A stretch of DNA of 64,000 nt from Paenibacillus albiflavus (GCF_004344915.1 NZ_SKFG01000002.1:124001-188000), one strand, 5' to 3'; shown: positions 36,579 to 46,696, counted from the first letter of the stretch. Program-made: numbers and translations. The notes: generated by a model not told the origin, from the sequence alone.

Positions 36579-37796
36579 ATGCGTATATTAGTACAGAAAT
36601 TTGGAGGAACATCGCTTTCTACTATCGAAGCTAGACAGCATGTTATTGGACATATTAAGGATGCTTTGGAGCGGGAATACAAACTTGTCATTGTCGTTTC
36701 TGCAATGGGGAGATTAGGCGATCCATACGCTACGGATACTTTATTAGGATTAGTCTCCGGTAATGGCAAGTCTTTACCTGCTAGAGAGAAAGACATGCTA
36801 TTATGCTGCGGTGAAATTATATCAGCAACGAATCTTTGTTCTCAATTGCAAGCTGAGGGAATCTCATCTGTCGTTATGACAGGCGGGCAAGCCGGCATTC
36901 AGACGAACAATGTATTTGGCAACGCACAGATCGTTTCGATTGACACATCTGCTATTATCGAATACTTGAATCAGGATCAAGTTGTAATCGTTACTGGATT
37001 CCAGGGAATGACTGCTTCACATGAATATACAACACTTGGGCGCGGTGGCAGCGATACTTCTGCTACCGCACTTGGTGCTGCACTTCGTGCTGAAATTGTT
37101 GATATATTTACAGATGTCAATGGCATTTTAACTGCGGACCCTCGCATTGTTGAGGATGCAAAGCCGCTAACACAAGTTAGCTTTGTTGAAATCTGCAATA
37201 TGGCGCAAAATGGGGCCAAAGTTATTCATCCACGTGCTGTTGAGGTTGCGATGCAGGCTAATATTCCTGTACGTGTCCGTTCTACATTCTCGAAGGATAC
37301 AGGAACACTAGTTACCTCTACGGAAGCGATCAAAGCCGATTGGGGTCATGTAGCAGACCGATTTGTTACGGGAATTGCACACACTAGTGGCGTTACGCAA
37401 ATTCAAGTGGGCGCTGCCGAACAGCAATATGATCTTCAATTAAAAGTGTTTAAAACGATGGCACAGCATCATATTTCAGTTGACTTTATTAACGTAAATC
37501 CATCGGGTGTAGTTTACACGGTATATGACTCAGAAGCAGAGCGTGCAATCCAGCTTCTTAGAGAGGCAGGATTTGAACCTAAGTGGTTATCAGGCTGTGC
37601 GAAAGTTGCTGTAATTGGTGGGGGAATTAACGGCGTACCAGGAATAATGGCACATATTGTAGAAGCATTAACTGAAGAAGATATTCAAATTTTGCAATCC
37701 GCTGATTCGAATACAACCATCTGGGTGCTTGTCAGTCATGATAATATGATTGAAGCAGTACGCGCGTTGCATCGTAAGTTTGAACTAAACAAATAA
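36579..37796 (+). CDS. dapG: Aspartate kinase I (diaminopimelate-sensitive type)
   Basis: First step of the aspartate pathway. 405 aa: amino-acid-kinase domain with VQKFGGTSLSTIEARQHVIG, VTGFQGMTASHEYTTLGRGG and DIFTDVNGILTADPRIV; two C-terminal ACT domains for regulation (IAHTSGVTQIQVGAAEQQYD and VAVIGGGINGVPGIMAHI). Location between asd and dapA matches dapG of B. subtilis, whose product is feedback-controlled by diaminopimelate rather than lysine. Confidence 0.95.
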   Translation: MRILVQKFGGTSLSTIEARQHVIGHIKDALEREYKLVIVVSAMGRLGDPYATDTLLGLVSGNGKSLPAREKDMLLCCGEIISATNLCSQLQAEGISSVVMTGGQAGIQTNNVFGNAQIVSIDTSAIIEYLNQDQVVIVTGFQGMTASHEYTTLGRGGSDTSATALGAALRAEIVDIFTDVNGILTADPRIVEDAKPLTQVSFVEICNMAQNGAKVIHPRAVEVAMQANIPVRVRSTFSKDTGTLVTSTEAIKADWGHVADRFVTGIAHTSGVTQIQVGAAEQQYDLQLKVFKTMAQHHISVDFINVNPSGVVYTVYDSEAERAIQLLREAGFEPKWLSGCAKVAVIGGGINGVPGIMAHIVEALTEEDIQILQSADSNTTIWVLVSHDNMIEAVRALHRKFELNK

Positions 37797-37833
37797 TCTA
37801 AGTATCATGCTTGCTTATACGGAGGGAATTTAC

Positions 37834-38697
37834 ATGGATTTCGGAAGAGTAGTCACCGCGATGGTGACTCCATTCGATGACAATTTACAAGTTAATTGGA
37901 ATCAAGTTGAAAGGCTCGTTAATTATTTGATCGAGGAACAGCAAAGTGATACTTTAGTTGTATGTGGTACAACAGGCGAATCACCAACGTTAACAGATGA
38001 CGAGAAATTACGTCTTTTTGCAGCTGTGAAGACAGCAGTACGCGGTCGCTGCAAAATTATTGCCGGAACAGGATCCAATTCAACAGCACATACAATTCAC
38101 TTATCCAAAGAAGCAGAGAAGCTTGGTGTTGACGGATTATTGCTTGTTGCGCCTTATTACAATCGTCCTTCACAGGAAGGGATGTATCAGCATTTTAAAG
38201 CTGTAGCTGATGCTGTAGAGATTCCCTGCATGATTTATAATGTACCAAGTAGAACATCAGTGAATATTGATGCAGATACGACTATTCGCCTGTCACAAAT
38301 CCCTAATATCGTTGCAACCAAGGATTGTGCAGACGCAAACCAATTGACACGTATCGTAGCGGGAGCTGCTGAAGGCTTTCGTGTGTATAGTGGGGATGAC
38401 TCCTCTGCCATTACAGCATTAGCTGTTGGCGCTTACGGCATCGTATCAGTTTCAAGTCATATTGTTGGTAAGGAAATGCAAGTCATGGTACATCGCTTCT
38501 TGAATGGAGATGTCATAGGTGCCGCTAAGCTGCATGCGCAGCTGTTGCCGATCTTCAAAGGTATATTCCAATACCCAAGTCCAGGTCCAATCAAGCATGC
38601 ACTTAATTATAAAGGTTTATCTGTAGGCGGTGTTCGGATGCCGTTAATTCCATTAACGGAAGATGAAGCTGCTTTTGTTCAATCTTTATTATCGTAA
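37834..38697 (+). CDS. dapA: 4-hydroxy-tetrahydrodipicolinate synthase
   Basis: Condenses pyruvate with aspartate semialdehyde; the product is the last common precursor of diaminopimelate/lysine and dipicolinate. 287 aa TIM barrel; TTGESPTL, the Tyr in MIYNVPSRTS and the Schiff-base Lys in VATKDCADANQL are present. ATG 37834 follows GGAGGG by seven bases. Ends the asd-dapG-dapA block and has a terminator. Confidence 0.96.
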   Translation: MDFGRVVTAMVTPFDDNLQVNWNQVERLVNYLIEEQQSDTLVVCGTTGESPTLTDDEKLRLFAAVKTAVRGRCKIIAGTGSNSTAHTIHLSKEAEKLGVDGLLLVAPYYNRPSQEGMYQHFKAVADAVEIPCMIYNVPSRTSVNIDADTTIRLSQIPNIVATKDCADANQLTRIVAGAAEGFRVYSGDDSSAITALAVGAYGIVSVSSHIVGKEMQVMVHRFLNGDVIGAAKLHAQLLPIFKGIFQYPSPGPIKHALNYKGLSVGGVRMPLIPLTEDEAAFVQSLLS

Positions 38698-38715
38698 AAA
38701 AAGGATTATATAAAT

Positions 38716-38747
38716 CGATGCCCTGGTGAAGGGTATCGGTTTTTTTG
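38716..38747 (+). terminator. Terminator after dapA
   Basis: CGATGCCC (38716-38723) pairs with GGGTATCG (38731-38738) with one G-T pair, then a run of seven or more T. Confidence 0.78.
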
Positions 38748-38857
38748 TTTATAGGTGTATCCCGCTTTATGTGATGCAATAGGAATTTGTTTGCCTTGTT
38801 TGGAGAACCTAGAATAACGGTATGTTTGAGGTATGTAATTTTCATTGTTCAGTTAAC

Positions 38858-38887
38858 TTGTAATTGCTTCAACTTATCCTGTATAAT
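38858..38887 (+). promoter_or_regulatory. Sigma-A promoter of the RNase J gene
   Basis: TTGTAA (38858-38863), an 18-base spacer, perfect TATAAT (38882-38887). About 65 bases before the gene. Confidence 0.6.
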
Positions 38888-38955
38888 GGTGGCAAGTGAC
38901 TAGGTTCGGTTTCATCATATAAATCGTCGTCAAATAATTTGAGGAGGTATTAGGT

Positions 38956-40632
38956 TTGTCTAAAAAGAATATTGATAAAGTTACGATTTTTGCCTTAGGC
39001 GGCGTAGGCGAGATCGGAAAGAATATGTATGTGGTGCAATATGCGAATGATATTGTAGTTGTTGATAGTGGTCTGAAATTTCCAGACGTTGATATGCTGG
39101 GGATCGATGTGGTAATCCCGGATATTACATATCTTCTGGAGAACAAAGATAAAGTTCGCGGTATTTTAATTACGCATGGACATGAGGATCATATTGGTGG
39201 TTTGCCATATGTGCTGAAACATCTGAATGTTCCATTGTATGCAACGAAGTTAACACTCGGTCTTATCGAGAACAAGCTTAGGGAAGCGAATTTGTTAGGA
39301 GAAACAAAGCGGCATTTGATCAATGCGGATTCAGTGATCAAGCTTGGATCTATTACAGCTTCGTTCTTCAAAACAAATCACAGTATTCCAGATTCCGTCG
39401 GAATCGCGCTTGATACACCAGAGGGTGTAATTGTGCATACAGGTGACTTTAAATTTGACCAGACACCAGTTAATGACGAATATGCTGATTTGCACCGCAT
39501 GGCAGAAATCGGAAGTAAAGGCGTATTAGCATTATTATCAGACTCGACCAATGCGGAGAGACCTGGTCAAACAGGATCCGAGAAAAGTGTCGGGGTTGTA
39601 ATTGAAGATATATTCCGTAAAGCAAAGCAAAGAGTCATCGTGGCGACATTCGCATCGAATATTCACCGTGTTCAGCAAGTTATTGATGCTTGTGAAGTAA
39701 CGGGAAGAAAGCTGACCGTAATAGGTCGTTCAATGGTGAATGTGGTGTCGATTGCTTCGGAGCTTGGATATTTGAATGTCCCTGACGGGATGTTAATTGA
39801 ACCGGAAGAAATTAATCGGCTTTCAGCGGATCGCGTAGCTATTCTGTCAACAGGTTCACAAGGAGAACCGATGTCGGCGCTTACAAGAATGGCGCGTTCT
39901 ACACATCGGAAGGTAGATATTCTGCCTGGTGATACTGTTGTTATTTCCGCTACTACAATTCCTGGAAATGAGCGAGATGTTGGACGAACAGTTGACGAGT
40001 TATACCGTATTGGCGCTAATGTTATTTATGGCTCAGGCTCACAAACAGGTGTGCATGTATCTGGACATGGTTCCCAAGAAGAATTAAAGCTGATGCTTAA
40101 TTTAATGAAGCCTAAGTTCTTTATCCCAGTTCACGGTGAATACCGTATGTTACGTCAACATGGTTTGCTTGCTGAATCCGTTGGGATTGATAAAAGCAAT
40201 ATTTTCATCCTTGATAATGGGGATACTGTCGAGATTCAGAATGGAGCTGCTCGAAAAGCAGGCAAAGTGCAGGCTGGCAACATCTTAATTGACGGACTTG
40301 GCGTAGGCGATGTAGGTAATATCGTTCTGCGTGACCGTAAATTACTATCCCAAGACGGGATCTTAGTTGTTGTCGTTACACTTAGCAAGCAGGATGGCAA
40401 AATCATGTCGGGTCCTGATATTATTTCCAGGGGCTTCGTTTATGTTCGTGAGTCGGAAGGCTTGCTAGATGAAGCAAATCGGATTGTAACGAATACATTA
40501 ACGAAATTAATGAGTGATAATGTGAATGAATGGGCATCACTCAAAACACATGTAAGAGACGCATTAGGACGATTTTTATATGAACAAACCAAGAGAAGAC
40601 CAATGATTTTACCAATCATTATGGAAGTCTAG
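38956..40632 (+). CDS. rnjB: Ribonuclease J at the rnjB (J2) locus
   Basis: Metallo-beta-lactamase/beta-CASP ribonuclease with endo- and 5'-3' exonuclease activity in the family. 558 aa. The metal motif is complete, LITHGHEDHIGGLPYVLKH (HxHxDH), as are VHTGDFKFDQTPV, LLSDSTNAERPG, VATFASNIHRVQQVIDA, and VSGHGSQEELKLML and FIPVHGEYRMLRQHG. The C-terminal domain ends in KRRPMILPIIMEV. The gene lies between dapA and tepA like B. subtilis rnjB, and resembles J2 outside the active site. As I recall, J2 of B. subtilis has a damaged HxHxDH motif; this protein does not, so it should be active. Start follows GAGGAGG with TTG 38956. Confidence 0.92.
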   Translation: MSKKNIDKVTIFALGGVGEIGKNMYVVQYANDIVVVDSGLKFPDVDMLGIDVVIPDITYLLENKDKVRGILITHGHEDHIGGLPYVLKHLNVPLYATKLTLGLIENKLREANLLGETKRHLINADSVIKLGSITASFFKTNHSIPDSVGIALDTPEGVIVHTGDFKFDQTPVNDEYADLHRMAEIGSKGVLALLSDSTNAERPGQTGSEKSVGVVIEDIFRKAKQRVIVATFASNIHRVQQVIDACEVTGRKLTVIGRSMVNVVSIASELGYLNVPDGMLIEPEEINRLSADRVAILSTGSQGEPMSALTRMARSTHRKVDILPGDTVVISATTIPGNERDVGRTVDELYRIGANVIYGSGSQTGVHVSGHGSQEELKLMLNLMKPKFFIPVHGEYRMLRQHGLLAESVGIDKSNIFILDNGDTVEIQNGAARKAGKVQAGNILIDGLGVGDVGNIVLRDRKLLSQDGILVVVVTLSKQDGKIMSGPDIISRGFVYVRESEGLLDEANRIVTNTLTKLMSDNVNEWASLKTHVRDALGRFLYEQTKRRPMILPIIMEV

Positions 40633-40665
40633 CCACAAGTCACTTGAAACAAGAACCGAAACTAT

Positions 40666-40714
40666 GCAAGCTTTCTATATGCACGATGTGCTTATGAGGA
40701 AGCTTGCTTTTTTT
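40666..40714 (+). terminator. Terminator after the RNase J gene
   Basis: GCAAGCTT (40666-40673) pairs with AAGCTTGC (40700-40707) around a partly structured loop, then seven T. Confidence 0.8.
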
Positions 40715-40784
40715 ATGAGGGAATTCAGTTTAAAATCAGTTATCCTATCCCATACTAGTTGAGATATTTCTTGAAAGGGAAAGG

Positions 40785-41621
40785 ATGGAATCTATGCGTA
40801 ATGAGATGAACAGGTTTCACGATGAAGGCTTTAAGGATCAATTATCCAACAATTTAGTAAATGATGCGTACAGTAAAGAGCCGAATGGTGAGGCAGCTAA
40901 CGAGCCCACTAACCCGGAGCCGAATGAAACGAATAAAGACAAGAATCCATCGCTTCAGAACATTGAGACATTAGGACAAACGCAGGTAGCAGAAACACCA
41001 CCTGAGAGTAATATTTTTTGTCTGACGATTATTGGTCAAGTTGAAGGGCATATGGTACTGCCTCCACAGAATAAAACGACAAAATATGAACATCTCATTC
41101 CGCAATTAGTCGCGGTCGAACAGAATCCTAAAATCGAAGGTGTACTAATTGTATTAAATACGGTTGGTGGAGATGTGGAAGCGGGTCTTGCTATTGCAGA
41201 GATGATAGCTACTTTATCTAAGCCGACGGTTACCTTAGTCTTAGGTGGAGGACACTCAATCGGTGTGCCAATTGCGGTAAGTGCAGATTATTCTTTCATA
41301 GCGGATACCGCAACGATGACGATTCATCCTATTCGATTGACTGGACTTGTGATCGGTGTACCGCAATCTTTTGAGTATCTGGATAAAATGCAAGACCGGA
41401 TCAATCGGTTTGTAACAGGACATTCAAAAGTAACAGAGGCAAAATTCAAAGAGCTTTTGTATAAAACAGGTGAGTTAGCTAGAGATATTGGCACTACAGT
41501 TATCGGAACAGACGCCGTGAAGTTTGGTCTAATTGATGCTGTTGGCGGGATTGGAGATGCGATGAAAGAGCTTAGTCGTCGAATCGCTGCCCAACGTTCA
41601 GGTGATAAGGGAGTGTCGTAA
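40785..41621 (+). CDS. tepA: TepA, ClpP-like translocation-enhancing peptidase
   Basis: 278 aa. An 80-residue polar N-terminal extension precedes a ClpP/crotonase-fold domain: [60 protein letters not shown] with the likely nucleophilic Ser, and [15 protein letters not shown] with the His. B. subtilis TepA has been linked to protein export and degradation of small spore proteins. Start is ATG 40785 or 40794; spacing from AAAGGGAAAGG does not decide. Followed within two bases by ylzJ. Confidence 0.9.
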   Translation: MESMRNEMNRFHDEGFKDQLSNNLVNDAYSKEPNGEAANEPTNPEPNETNKDKNPSLQNIETLGQTQVAETPPESNIFCLTIIGQVEGHMVLPPQNKTTKYEHLIPQLVAVEQNPKIEGVLIVLNTVGGDVEAGLAIAEMIATLSKPTVTLVLGGGHSIGVPIAVSADYSFIADTATMTIHPIRLTGLVIGVPQSFEYLDKMQDRINRFVTGHSKVTEAKFKELLYKTGELARDIGTTVIGTDAVKFGLIDAVGGIGDAMKELSRRIAAQRSGDKGVS

Positions 41622-41622
41622 T

Positions 41623-41841
41623 ATGATTCATGATTCGTTAATTCCTCTTGAGCTTGTTTTTGAAGGGATGGACAGCTTTGTGCCGAATTATATCAATGTT
41701 GAGATCAGTGGGGTACAAATGCAAGTAGAAGCTCTTGAGGCTGGCAAAGCACGAATTATTCGATTATATAGTCCTGATCCTGCGGATTATTTAAATCCAG
41801 CATGGGCACCAGGTTCGATTGTTTATTTGGGTAAGTCTTGA
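41623..41841 (+). CDS. ylzJ: YlzJ-like family protein
   Basis: 72 aa, conserved small protein of sporeformers found between tepA and spoIIIE. Visible are ELVFEGMDSFVPNYINVEIS and the C-terminal PADYLNPAWAPGSIVYL. ATG 41623 has AAGGGAGTG upstream, just overlapping the end of tepA. Function is unknown. Confidence 0.85.
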   Translation: MIHDSLIPLELVFEGMDSFVPNYINVEISGVQMQVEALEAGKARIIRLYSPDPADYLNPAWAPGSIVYLGKS

Positions 41842-41897
41842 TCGCTTCTAAATACGAAAATTTGTTCCCATACTAGTATTCTCCTCCGGGTAAACTA

Positions 41898-41906
41898 TGG
41901 TATAAT
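41898..41906 (+). promoter_or_regulatory. Extended minus-10 promoter before spoIIIE
   Basis: TGGTATAAT (41898-41906) is an extended minus-10 with a perfect hexamer; no clear minus-35 lies 17-18 bases upstream. Confidence 0.45.
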
Positions 41907-41926
41907 GAGACATTGGAGGTGAGGGT

Positions 41927-44422
41927 ATGGCAAGGAAAAGCAAACGAGGTAAAAAAAATGCCATAAAGAAAAACTTAATGTATGAACTTTACGGGATTCT
42001 GATCCTGACGTTCTCAGTCATCGCTCTCGCTGGGCAAGGACATGTCGGACGTACACTTATCAATTTATGCTTTGTTTTTTTTGGTAATCCAATTGGTTAT
42101 GTACTGCCACTTGTAGCCATAGGTATTGGATTATATATCATGATTAGACGCACCTCGCCACAGATCGTAACGATGCGGAATGTTGGGGTATTCCTGTTCA
42201 TTCTTTGTTTGGCAGGCTTTAGTCATGTTTCGTTCTATAATGAATTCCCTAAAGAAGTATTCACTTCATCAGGCATGATCTGGTCGATTACATGGGATGA
42301 AATTATGAATGCTTTCACAAATTCAGGTACAAGCAATGGATTAATTACGGGAATTGGCGGCGGAGTTGTTGGAGCAACTTTATTCACGATTACTTATTTT
42401 CTATTCGATGTTGCAGGTTCCAAGCTTGTGCTAGTCGTCATGACGATTATTTCGGTCATTATGATTACAGGCTTCTCGGTTGTAAATGCAATTGAGCGCT
42501 TTAATGGCAAAATCAAGGGCAAAGGTAGATCCAAAGAGAAATTCGCCGCTTGGCTGCGCTCAATGTTAGTAAAGCCCAAATCGGCTAAGCCGGCACTTGC
42601 TCAAGAAAGCAAAGTTAGTACATACATAGAGGAAGACGAAGAAGAAGAATTCGTAGAGGAATATACACCTCCAGCCAAGAAACCAAGCTGGTTACAGCGT
42701 CTCCAAGCGGATAAATCAAGTAAATCAGCAGCACCTGCACCTGCACGTTCCAGTTATGTTCAAGAAGCTGAGGATGATGAGGAAGAAGGGCTCGAAGAGC
42801 TTGAAATGCAGCAAGAGGAAGAGACGCCGCTAATCAGAAGTTTCCAAGATCACGTACTGAATAGTGATGATTCAGAGGATTCGAATGATCAGATTCAGCC
42901 AACTCCTATTGCCAATAACAGTCGAAGTCAGCAAGAATCCGATACTGATGAGACAGGCGATTTAACGTTGGCGGGTCTCGAGAAACAAGTCAATACCGTT
43001 CCATATGTGATACCATCATTTAGCTTGCTTGCTAAGCCACAAGGCTCAAGACCAGGAGAACAGGCTGATTCCAAGGCTAACGCGAAGAAGCTGGAGGCTA
43101 CATTAGAAAGTTTCGGTGTACGTGCCAAGGTACTTGAAGTTGTTCATGGACCTGCAGTTACAAGATATGAAATTCAGCCTGATGTCGGGGTAAAGGTCAG
43201 CCGTATTGTATCCCTTACGGATGATATTGCTCTAGCGCTTGCGGCTAAGGATATTCGGATGGAGGCGCCAATTCCTGGGAAATCAGCGATTGGTATCGAG
43301 GTGCCGAACATGGAGGTTTCCATCGTTACATTGCGCGAAGTGATGGAAACGTCTGCATTCCAGGATGCCTCTTCGCGGCTTACAGTTACATTAGGTCGTG
43401 ATATTTCAGGACAGCCAATTGTAGGAAATTTAGCGAAAATGCCGCATTTGCTCGTGGCAGGTGCTACAGGCTCAGGTAAGTCCGTTTGTATCAACGGGAT
43501 TATCACAAGTATCCTCTATAAAGCGAAGCCAAATGAAGTGAAATTCATGATGATCGACCCCAAAATGGTCGAATTGAATGTATATAATGGAATTCCGCAT
43601 TTGCTTGCACCTGTTGTGACGGATCCAAGACGCGCATCATTAGCGCTGAAGAAGATCGTATCGGAGATGGAGAGACGCTATGAATTATTCTCCAAGAGCT
43701 CGACTCGTAACATTGAAGGGTATAATGCCTTATTAACGGAGAATGGCACAGAGGAACCGTTGCCGTATATCGTTGTCATCGTGGACGAGCTTGCTGACCT
43801 GATGATGGTCGCAGCACATGATGTGGAGGATGCGATCTGCCGGCTTGCTCAGATGGCACGTGCTGCAGGTATCCACCTCATTATTGCTACGCAGCGTCCA
43901 TCTGTCGATGTCATTACAGGAGTTATTAAAGCTAATATTCCTTCGCGGATCGCTTTCGGCGTCTCCTCACAAGTTGACTCTCGTACGATTCTGGATATGG
44001 TTGGTGCCGAGAAGCTTCTTGGCCGCGGGGATATGCTGTATCTGCCAGTTGGCGCATCTAAGCCGATTCGAGTTCAAGGTGCTTTCTTATCTGATCATGA
44101 GGTGGAAGCGGTTGTCAGCTTCGTCAGCTCTCAGGAGAAGGCCGAGTATCAAGAAGAGATGGTACCTGAAATTGAAGATACACCAGACAATGTGGATGAG
44201 CATGAAGATGAATTGTTCGACCAAGCCGTCCAAATTGTGTTAGAAGCCAAACAAGCCTCCGTATCTCTGCTGCAGCGTCGTATGCGAATCGGCTATACAC
44301 GGGCAGCTAGATTAATTGACTATATGGAATCTAAGGGTATTATCGGACCATACGAGGGTAGTAAGCCACGTGAAGTATTGATGTCGATGGAACAGTTTAA
44401 CCATAGTCGCATCCCTTCCTAA
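41927..44422 (+). CDS. spoIIIE: DNA translocase SpoIIIE/FtsK family
   Basis: Pumps the chromosome into the forespore through the septum. 831 aa: four membrane helices in residues 20-180, an acidic Glu/Asp/Ala/Pro-rich linker (about 215-345), then the motor: [20 protein letters not shown] region, Walker [15 protein letters not shown], Walker [13 protein letters not shown] and the [20 protein letters not shown] block; C-terminal winged-helix gamma domain ([20 protein letters not shown]) that reads polar DNA signals. Position after ylzJ matches spoIIIE. Confidence 0.96.
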   Translation: MARKSKRGKKNAIKKNLMYELYGILILTFSVIALAGQGHVGRTLINLCFVFFGNPIGYVLPLVAIGIGLYIMIRRTSPQIVTMRNVGVFLFILCLAGFSHVSFYNEFPKEVFTSSGMIWSITWDEIMNAFTNSGTSNGLITGIGGGVVGATLFTITYFLFDVAGSKLVLVVMTIISVIMITGFSVVNAIERFNGKIKGKGRSKEKFAAWLRSMLVKPKSAKPALAQESKVSTYIEEDEEEEFVEEYTPPAKKPSWLQRLQADKSSKSAAPAPARSSYVQEAEDDEEEGLEELEMQQEEETPLIRSFQDHVLNSDDSEDSNDQIQPTPIANNSRSQQESDTDETGDLTLAGLEKQVNTVPYVIPSFSLLAKPQGSRPGEQADSKANAKKLEATLESFGVRAKVLEVVHGPAVTRYEIQPDVGVKVSRIVSLTDDIALALAAKDIRMEAPIPGKSAIGIEVPNMEVSIVTLREVMETSAFQDASSRLTVTLGRDISGQPIVGNLAKMPHLLVAGATGSGKSVCINGIITSILYKAKPNEVKFMMIDPKMVELNVYNGIPHLLAPVVTDPRRASLALKKIVSEMERRYELFSKSSTRNIEGYNALLTENGTEEPLPYIVVIVDELADLMMVAAHDVEDAICRLAQMARAAGIHLIIATQRPSVDVITGVIKANIPSRIAFGVSSQVDSRTILDMVGAEKLLGRGDMLYLPVGASKPIRVQGAFLSDHEVEAVVSFVSSQEKAEYQEEMVPEIEDTPDNVDEHEDELFDQAVQIVLEAKQASVSLLQRRMRIGYTRAARLIDYMESKGIIGPYEGSKPREVLMSMEQFNHSRIPS

Positions 44423-44433
44423 ATATTAGCAGT

Positions 44434-44475
44434 AACGGTTTTGCCGTCTTCTACAGTCGGCAAAACCGTTTTTAG
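44434..44475 (+). terminator. Terminator after spoIIIE
   Basis: Perfect 13-bp stem AACGGTTTTGCCG (44434-44446) / CGGCAAAACCGTT (44458-44470), followed by TTTAG. Confidence 0.85.
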
Positions 44476-44480
44476 TTTGT

Positions 44481-44510
44481 GCATAAGATACTTCATCCTT
44501 TCTCATAATA
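44481..44510 (+). promoter_or_regulatory. Sigma-G promoter of sleB
   Basis: GCATA (44481-44485), an 18-base spacer and CATAATA (44504-44510) fit the forespore consensus GhATR-N18-CATnhTA at every defined position. The sleB start is 32 bases downstream. Confidence 0.75.
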
Positions 44511-44541
44511 AGCCATATCAAAAGGCTAATGGAAGGAAAGG

Positions 44542-45309
44542 TTGAATAAGGCTATGAACAAGCGATTGATAGTAATTACTTTATGCGCCATCCTGTTATT
44601 ATTTGCCGGGGTACAATTGAAGGCTGATTTAATGACCAGAGAAACATTTTCCAAGAACTTGGTCAAGTATGGCTCTACTGGTTCTGATGTAAGGGAAATG
44701 CAGGGCAGATTGAAATTTCTAGGGTATTTTCATGGCAAAGTGGACGGGATTTTTGGGGATAAGTCACTAGCGGGGCTCAAGAGCTTCCAGAAAGCTTTTG
44801 GGATGAAGGTAGATGGACTTCTAGGTCCCAAATCCAAGTTAAAGCTGTGGGAAGCCACTAAGCACTGGAAGCCTACTGCTGAAGAAGTGCAACCTCAGAC
44901 ACCTCAGGCAACAGCCACTAAGCCCAATATAAGCCCATCGGGTCATAAAGGTTATTCTAAAGAGGATATCCAGATTATGGCAAACGCTGTGTATGGAGAG
45001 GCTCGTGGTGAGCCCTATGAAGGTCAGGTTGCAGTTGCAGCTGTTATTCTGAATCGAGTGAAGTCATCGAGCTTCCCAAACACAGTGCATGGCGTCATTT
45101 TTCAACCAAGGGCATTTACGGCCGTTTCGGATGGTCAGATTTATCTCACTCCGAACGAAACGGCTACTCGAGCTGTACATGATGCAATAAGCGGTGTCGA
45201 TCCTACAGATGGGTGCGAATATTATTTTAACCCGAAGACAGCTACTTCTCCATGGATTTGGACCAGACCTCAATACAAGACAATTGGGCAGCATATTTTC
45301 TGTAGATAA
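44542..45309 (+). CDS. sleB: Spore cortex-lytic enzyme SleB
   Basis: Lytic transglycosylase made in the forespore and used in germination to break down cortex peptidoglycan at muramic lactam. 255 aa: signal peptide (about residues 1-28), peptidoglycan-binding domain (GSTGSDVREMQGRLKFLGYF to VDGLLGPKSKLKL), Thr/Pro linker, and the catalytic Hydrolase_2 domain with the proposed acid Glu in VYGEARGEPYEGQ and GCEYYFNPKTATSPW. TTG 44542 follows GGAAGGAAAGG; ATG 44554 is an alternative. B. subtilis pairs sleB with ypeB in one operon; here no ypeB follows, so it must be elsewhere or missing. Confidence 0.93.
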   Translation: MNKAMNKRLIVITLCAILLLFAGVQLKADLMTRETFSKNLVKYGSTGSDVREMQGRLKFLGYFHGKVDGIFGDKSLAGLKSFQKAFGMKVDGLLGPKSKLKLWEATKHWKPTAEEVQPQTPQATATKPNISPSGHKGYSKEDIQIMANAVYGEARGEPYEGQVAVAAVILNRVKSSSFPNTVHGVIFQPRAFTAVSDGQIYLTPNETATRAVHDAISGVDPTDGCEYYFNPKTATSPWIWTRPQYKTIGQHIFCR

Positions 45310-45333
45310 ATGGATCTATGTGTTAGGAAAGAT

Positions 45334-45382
45334 GAAGAAGTAACCGCTTTGGTTGCTTCTTCTGTTTCTATATGAATATAAT
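45334..45382 (+). promoter_or_regulatory. Terminator of sleB overlapping promoter of the M16 gene pair
   Basis: GAAGAAGTAACC (45334-45345) pairs with GGTTGCTTCTTC (45351-45362) as a terminator with tail TGTTTCT. TTGCTT (45353-45358), inside its right arm, with an 18-base spacer and TATAAT (45377-45382) is a good sigma-A promoter for the next gene. Confidence 0.6.
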
Positions 45383-45418
45383 GGAAATACCATGTATGGG
45401 AAGGGAGAAAATTGATTA

Positions 45419-46696
45419 ATGACGTTAAATTTCGAGCGAGCCATTACAGGAAATATGCGTATTCACGTCCTGCCTACAGATCGATTTAAAACCTTTGCGA
45501 TTTCAGTATATATAGGGCAATCACTGGGTGAACAGGTTGTGACACCAACAGCATTAACGCCATTCGTTCTTCGCAGAGGTACGAAGCGTTTGCCAGAAAC
45601 ACAGCAATTTAGAGAGTATCTTGATGAACTATACGGTGCAGGATTCGGATTCGATATTTATAAACGGGGCGATAATCAGCTAGTGCAGTTCCGAATGGAT
45701 ATGATTAATGAGCGGTTTGTTTCTTCATCCGATTCGCTGCTTCGAAGAGCAATCGATTTTATGAGTGATGTTATTACGAAGCCAGCAATTGAAAATAACC
45801 ATTTTCGAGATAAATATGTTTCAGCCGAAAAAATGACACTGCAGAAAAAAATTGAAGCAATTGTTAATGATAAAATGCGCTATGCGGCTGAACGCTGTAT
45901 GGAGATTATGAATGATGGAACTCCTTATCGTTTGCATCAACTAGGTAAAATTGCTGATATAGCTTCGATAACATCAGTCAGTCTTTATGAGGGCTATCGC
46001 AAATGGCTGCAAGAAGCACCCATTGATATTTACGTCGTAGGAGAGACAACACTTGATGAGGTAAAAACTTTAGTGGAAGAAGCTTTTCAAATCGATCGTC
46101 AAGCTTGCTCGTCCTATTCTTCTTTATCATCCAAGCCTGTTACTCGTGATACGAAGACGGTGGTTGAGAAGATGGATGTGGGTCAAGGCAAGCTGAATCT
46201 TGGATTATGGTCGAATGTAACTTATGCCGATGAAGGATACGCAGCTGCTTTAATGTATAACGGAATTCTAGGCGGTTATACGCATTCAAAACTATTTACG
46301 AACGTTCGTGAAAAAGCATCTTTAGCATATTACGCAGCATCACGATTTGACGGACATAAAGGGATTATTGCGATTCAATCTGGAATCGAGATTCAGAACT
46401 ACGAGAAGGCAGTCACCATAATTCGCGAACAGATTGAAGCGATGAAGCAGGGTGTAATCTCAGAGGCAGAGATAGAACAAACTCGTGCCATGTTAGGCAA
46501 TCATTTGAGAGAGCTGCAGGATTCGGCATATGAGTTGATCTCACTTGATTTTAATGCGGTGCTGTCAGGCAAAGAACGGACAATTCAGTCGTTATTGCAG
46601 GAGATTGATGAAATTGATTTATCCGCCATTCGCCAAGTAGCAGAGCAAGTACAGTTAGATACCATTTATTTCTTACGAGATAAAGGGGGAGTATAG
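45419..46696 (+). CDS. ymfF: M16-family protein without zinc motif (YmfF type)
   Basis: 425 aa, two M16-like halves. The HxxEH zinc site is absent: at the matching place the sequence is LTPFVLRRGTKRLPETQQF. The C-terminal half keeps KLFTNVREKASLAYYAASRF, the substrate-binding R/Y segment. This is the pattern of the inactive partner in a two-subunit M16 protease, paired with the next gene, which has the zinc motif. ATG 45419 follows AAGGGAG. Syntenic with ymfF of B. subtilis. Confidence 0.87.
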   Translation: MTLNFERAITGNMRIHVLPTDRFKTFAISVYIGQSLGEQVVTPTALTPFVLRRGTKRLPETQQFREYLDELYGAGFGFDIYKRGDNQLVQFRMDMINERFVSSSDSLLRRAIDFMSDVITKPAIENNHFRDKYVSAEKMTLQKKIEAIVNDKMRYAAERCMEIMNDGTPYRLHQLGKIADIASITSVSLYEGYRKWLQEAPIDIYVVGETTLDEVKTLVEEAFQIDRQACSSYSSLSSKPVTRDTKTVVEKMDVGQGKLNLGLWSNVTYADEGYAAALMYNGILGGYTHSKLFTNVREKASLAYYAASRFDGHKGIIAIQSGIEIQNYEKAVTIIREQIEAMKQGVISEAEIEQTRAMLGNHLRELQDSAYELISLDFNAVLSGKERTIQSLLQEIDEIDLSAIRQVAEQVQLDTIYFLRDKGGV

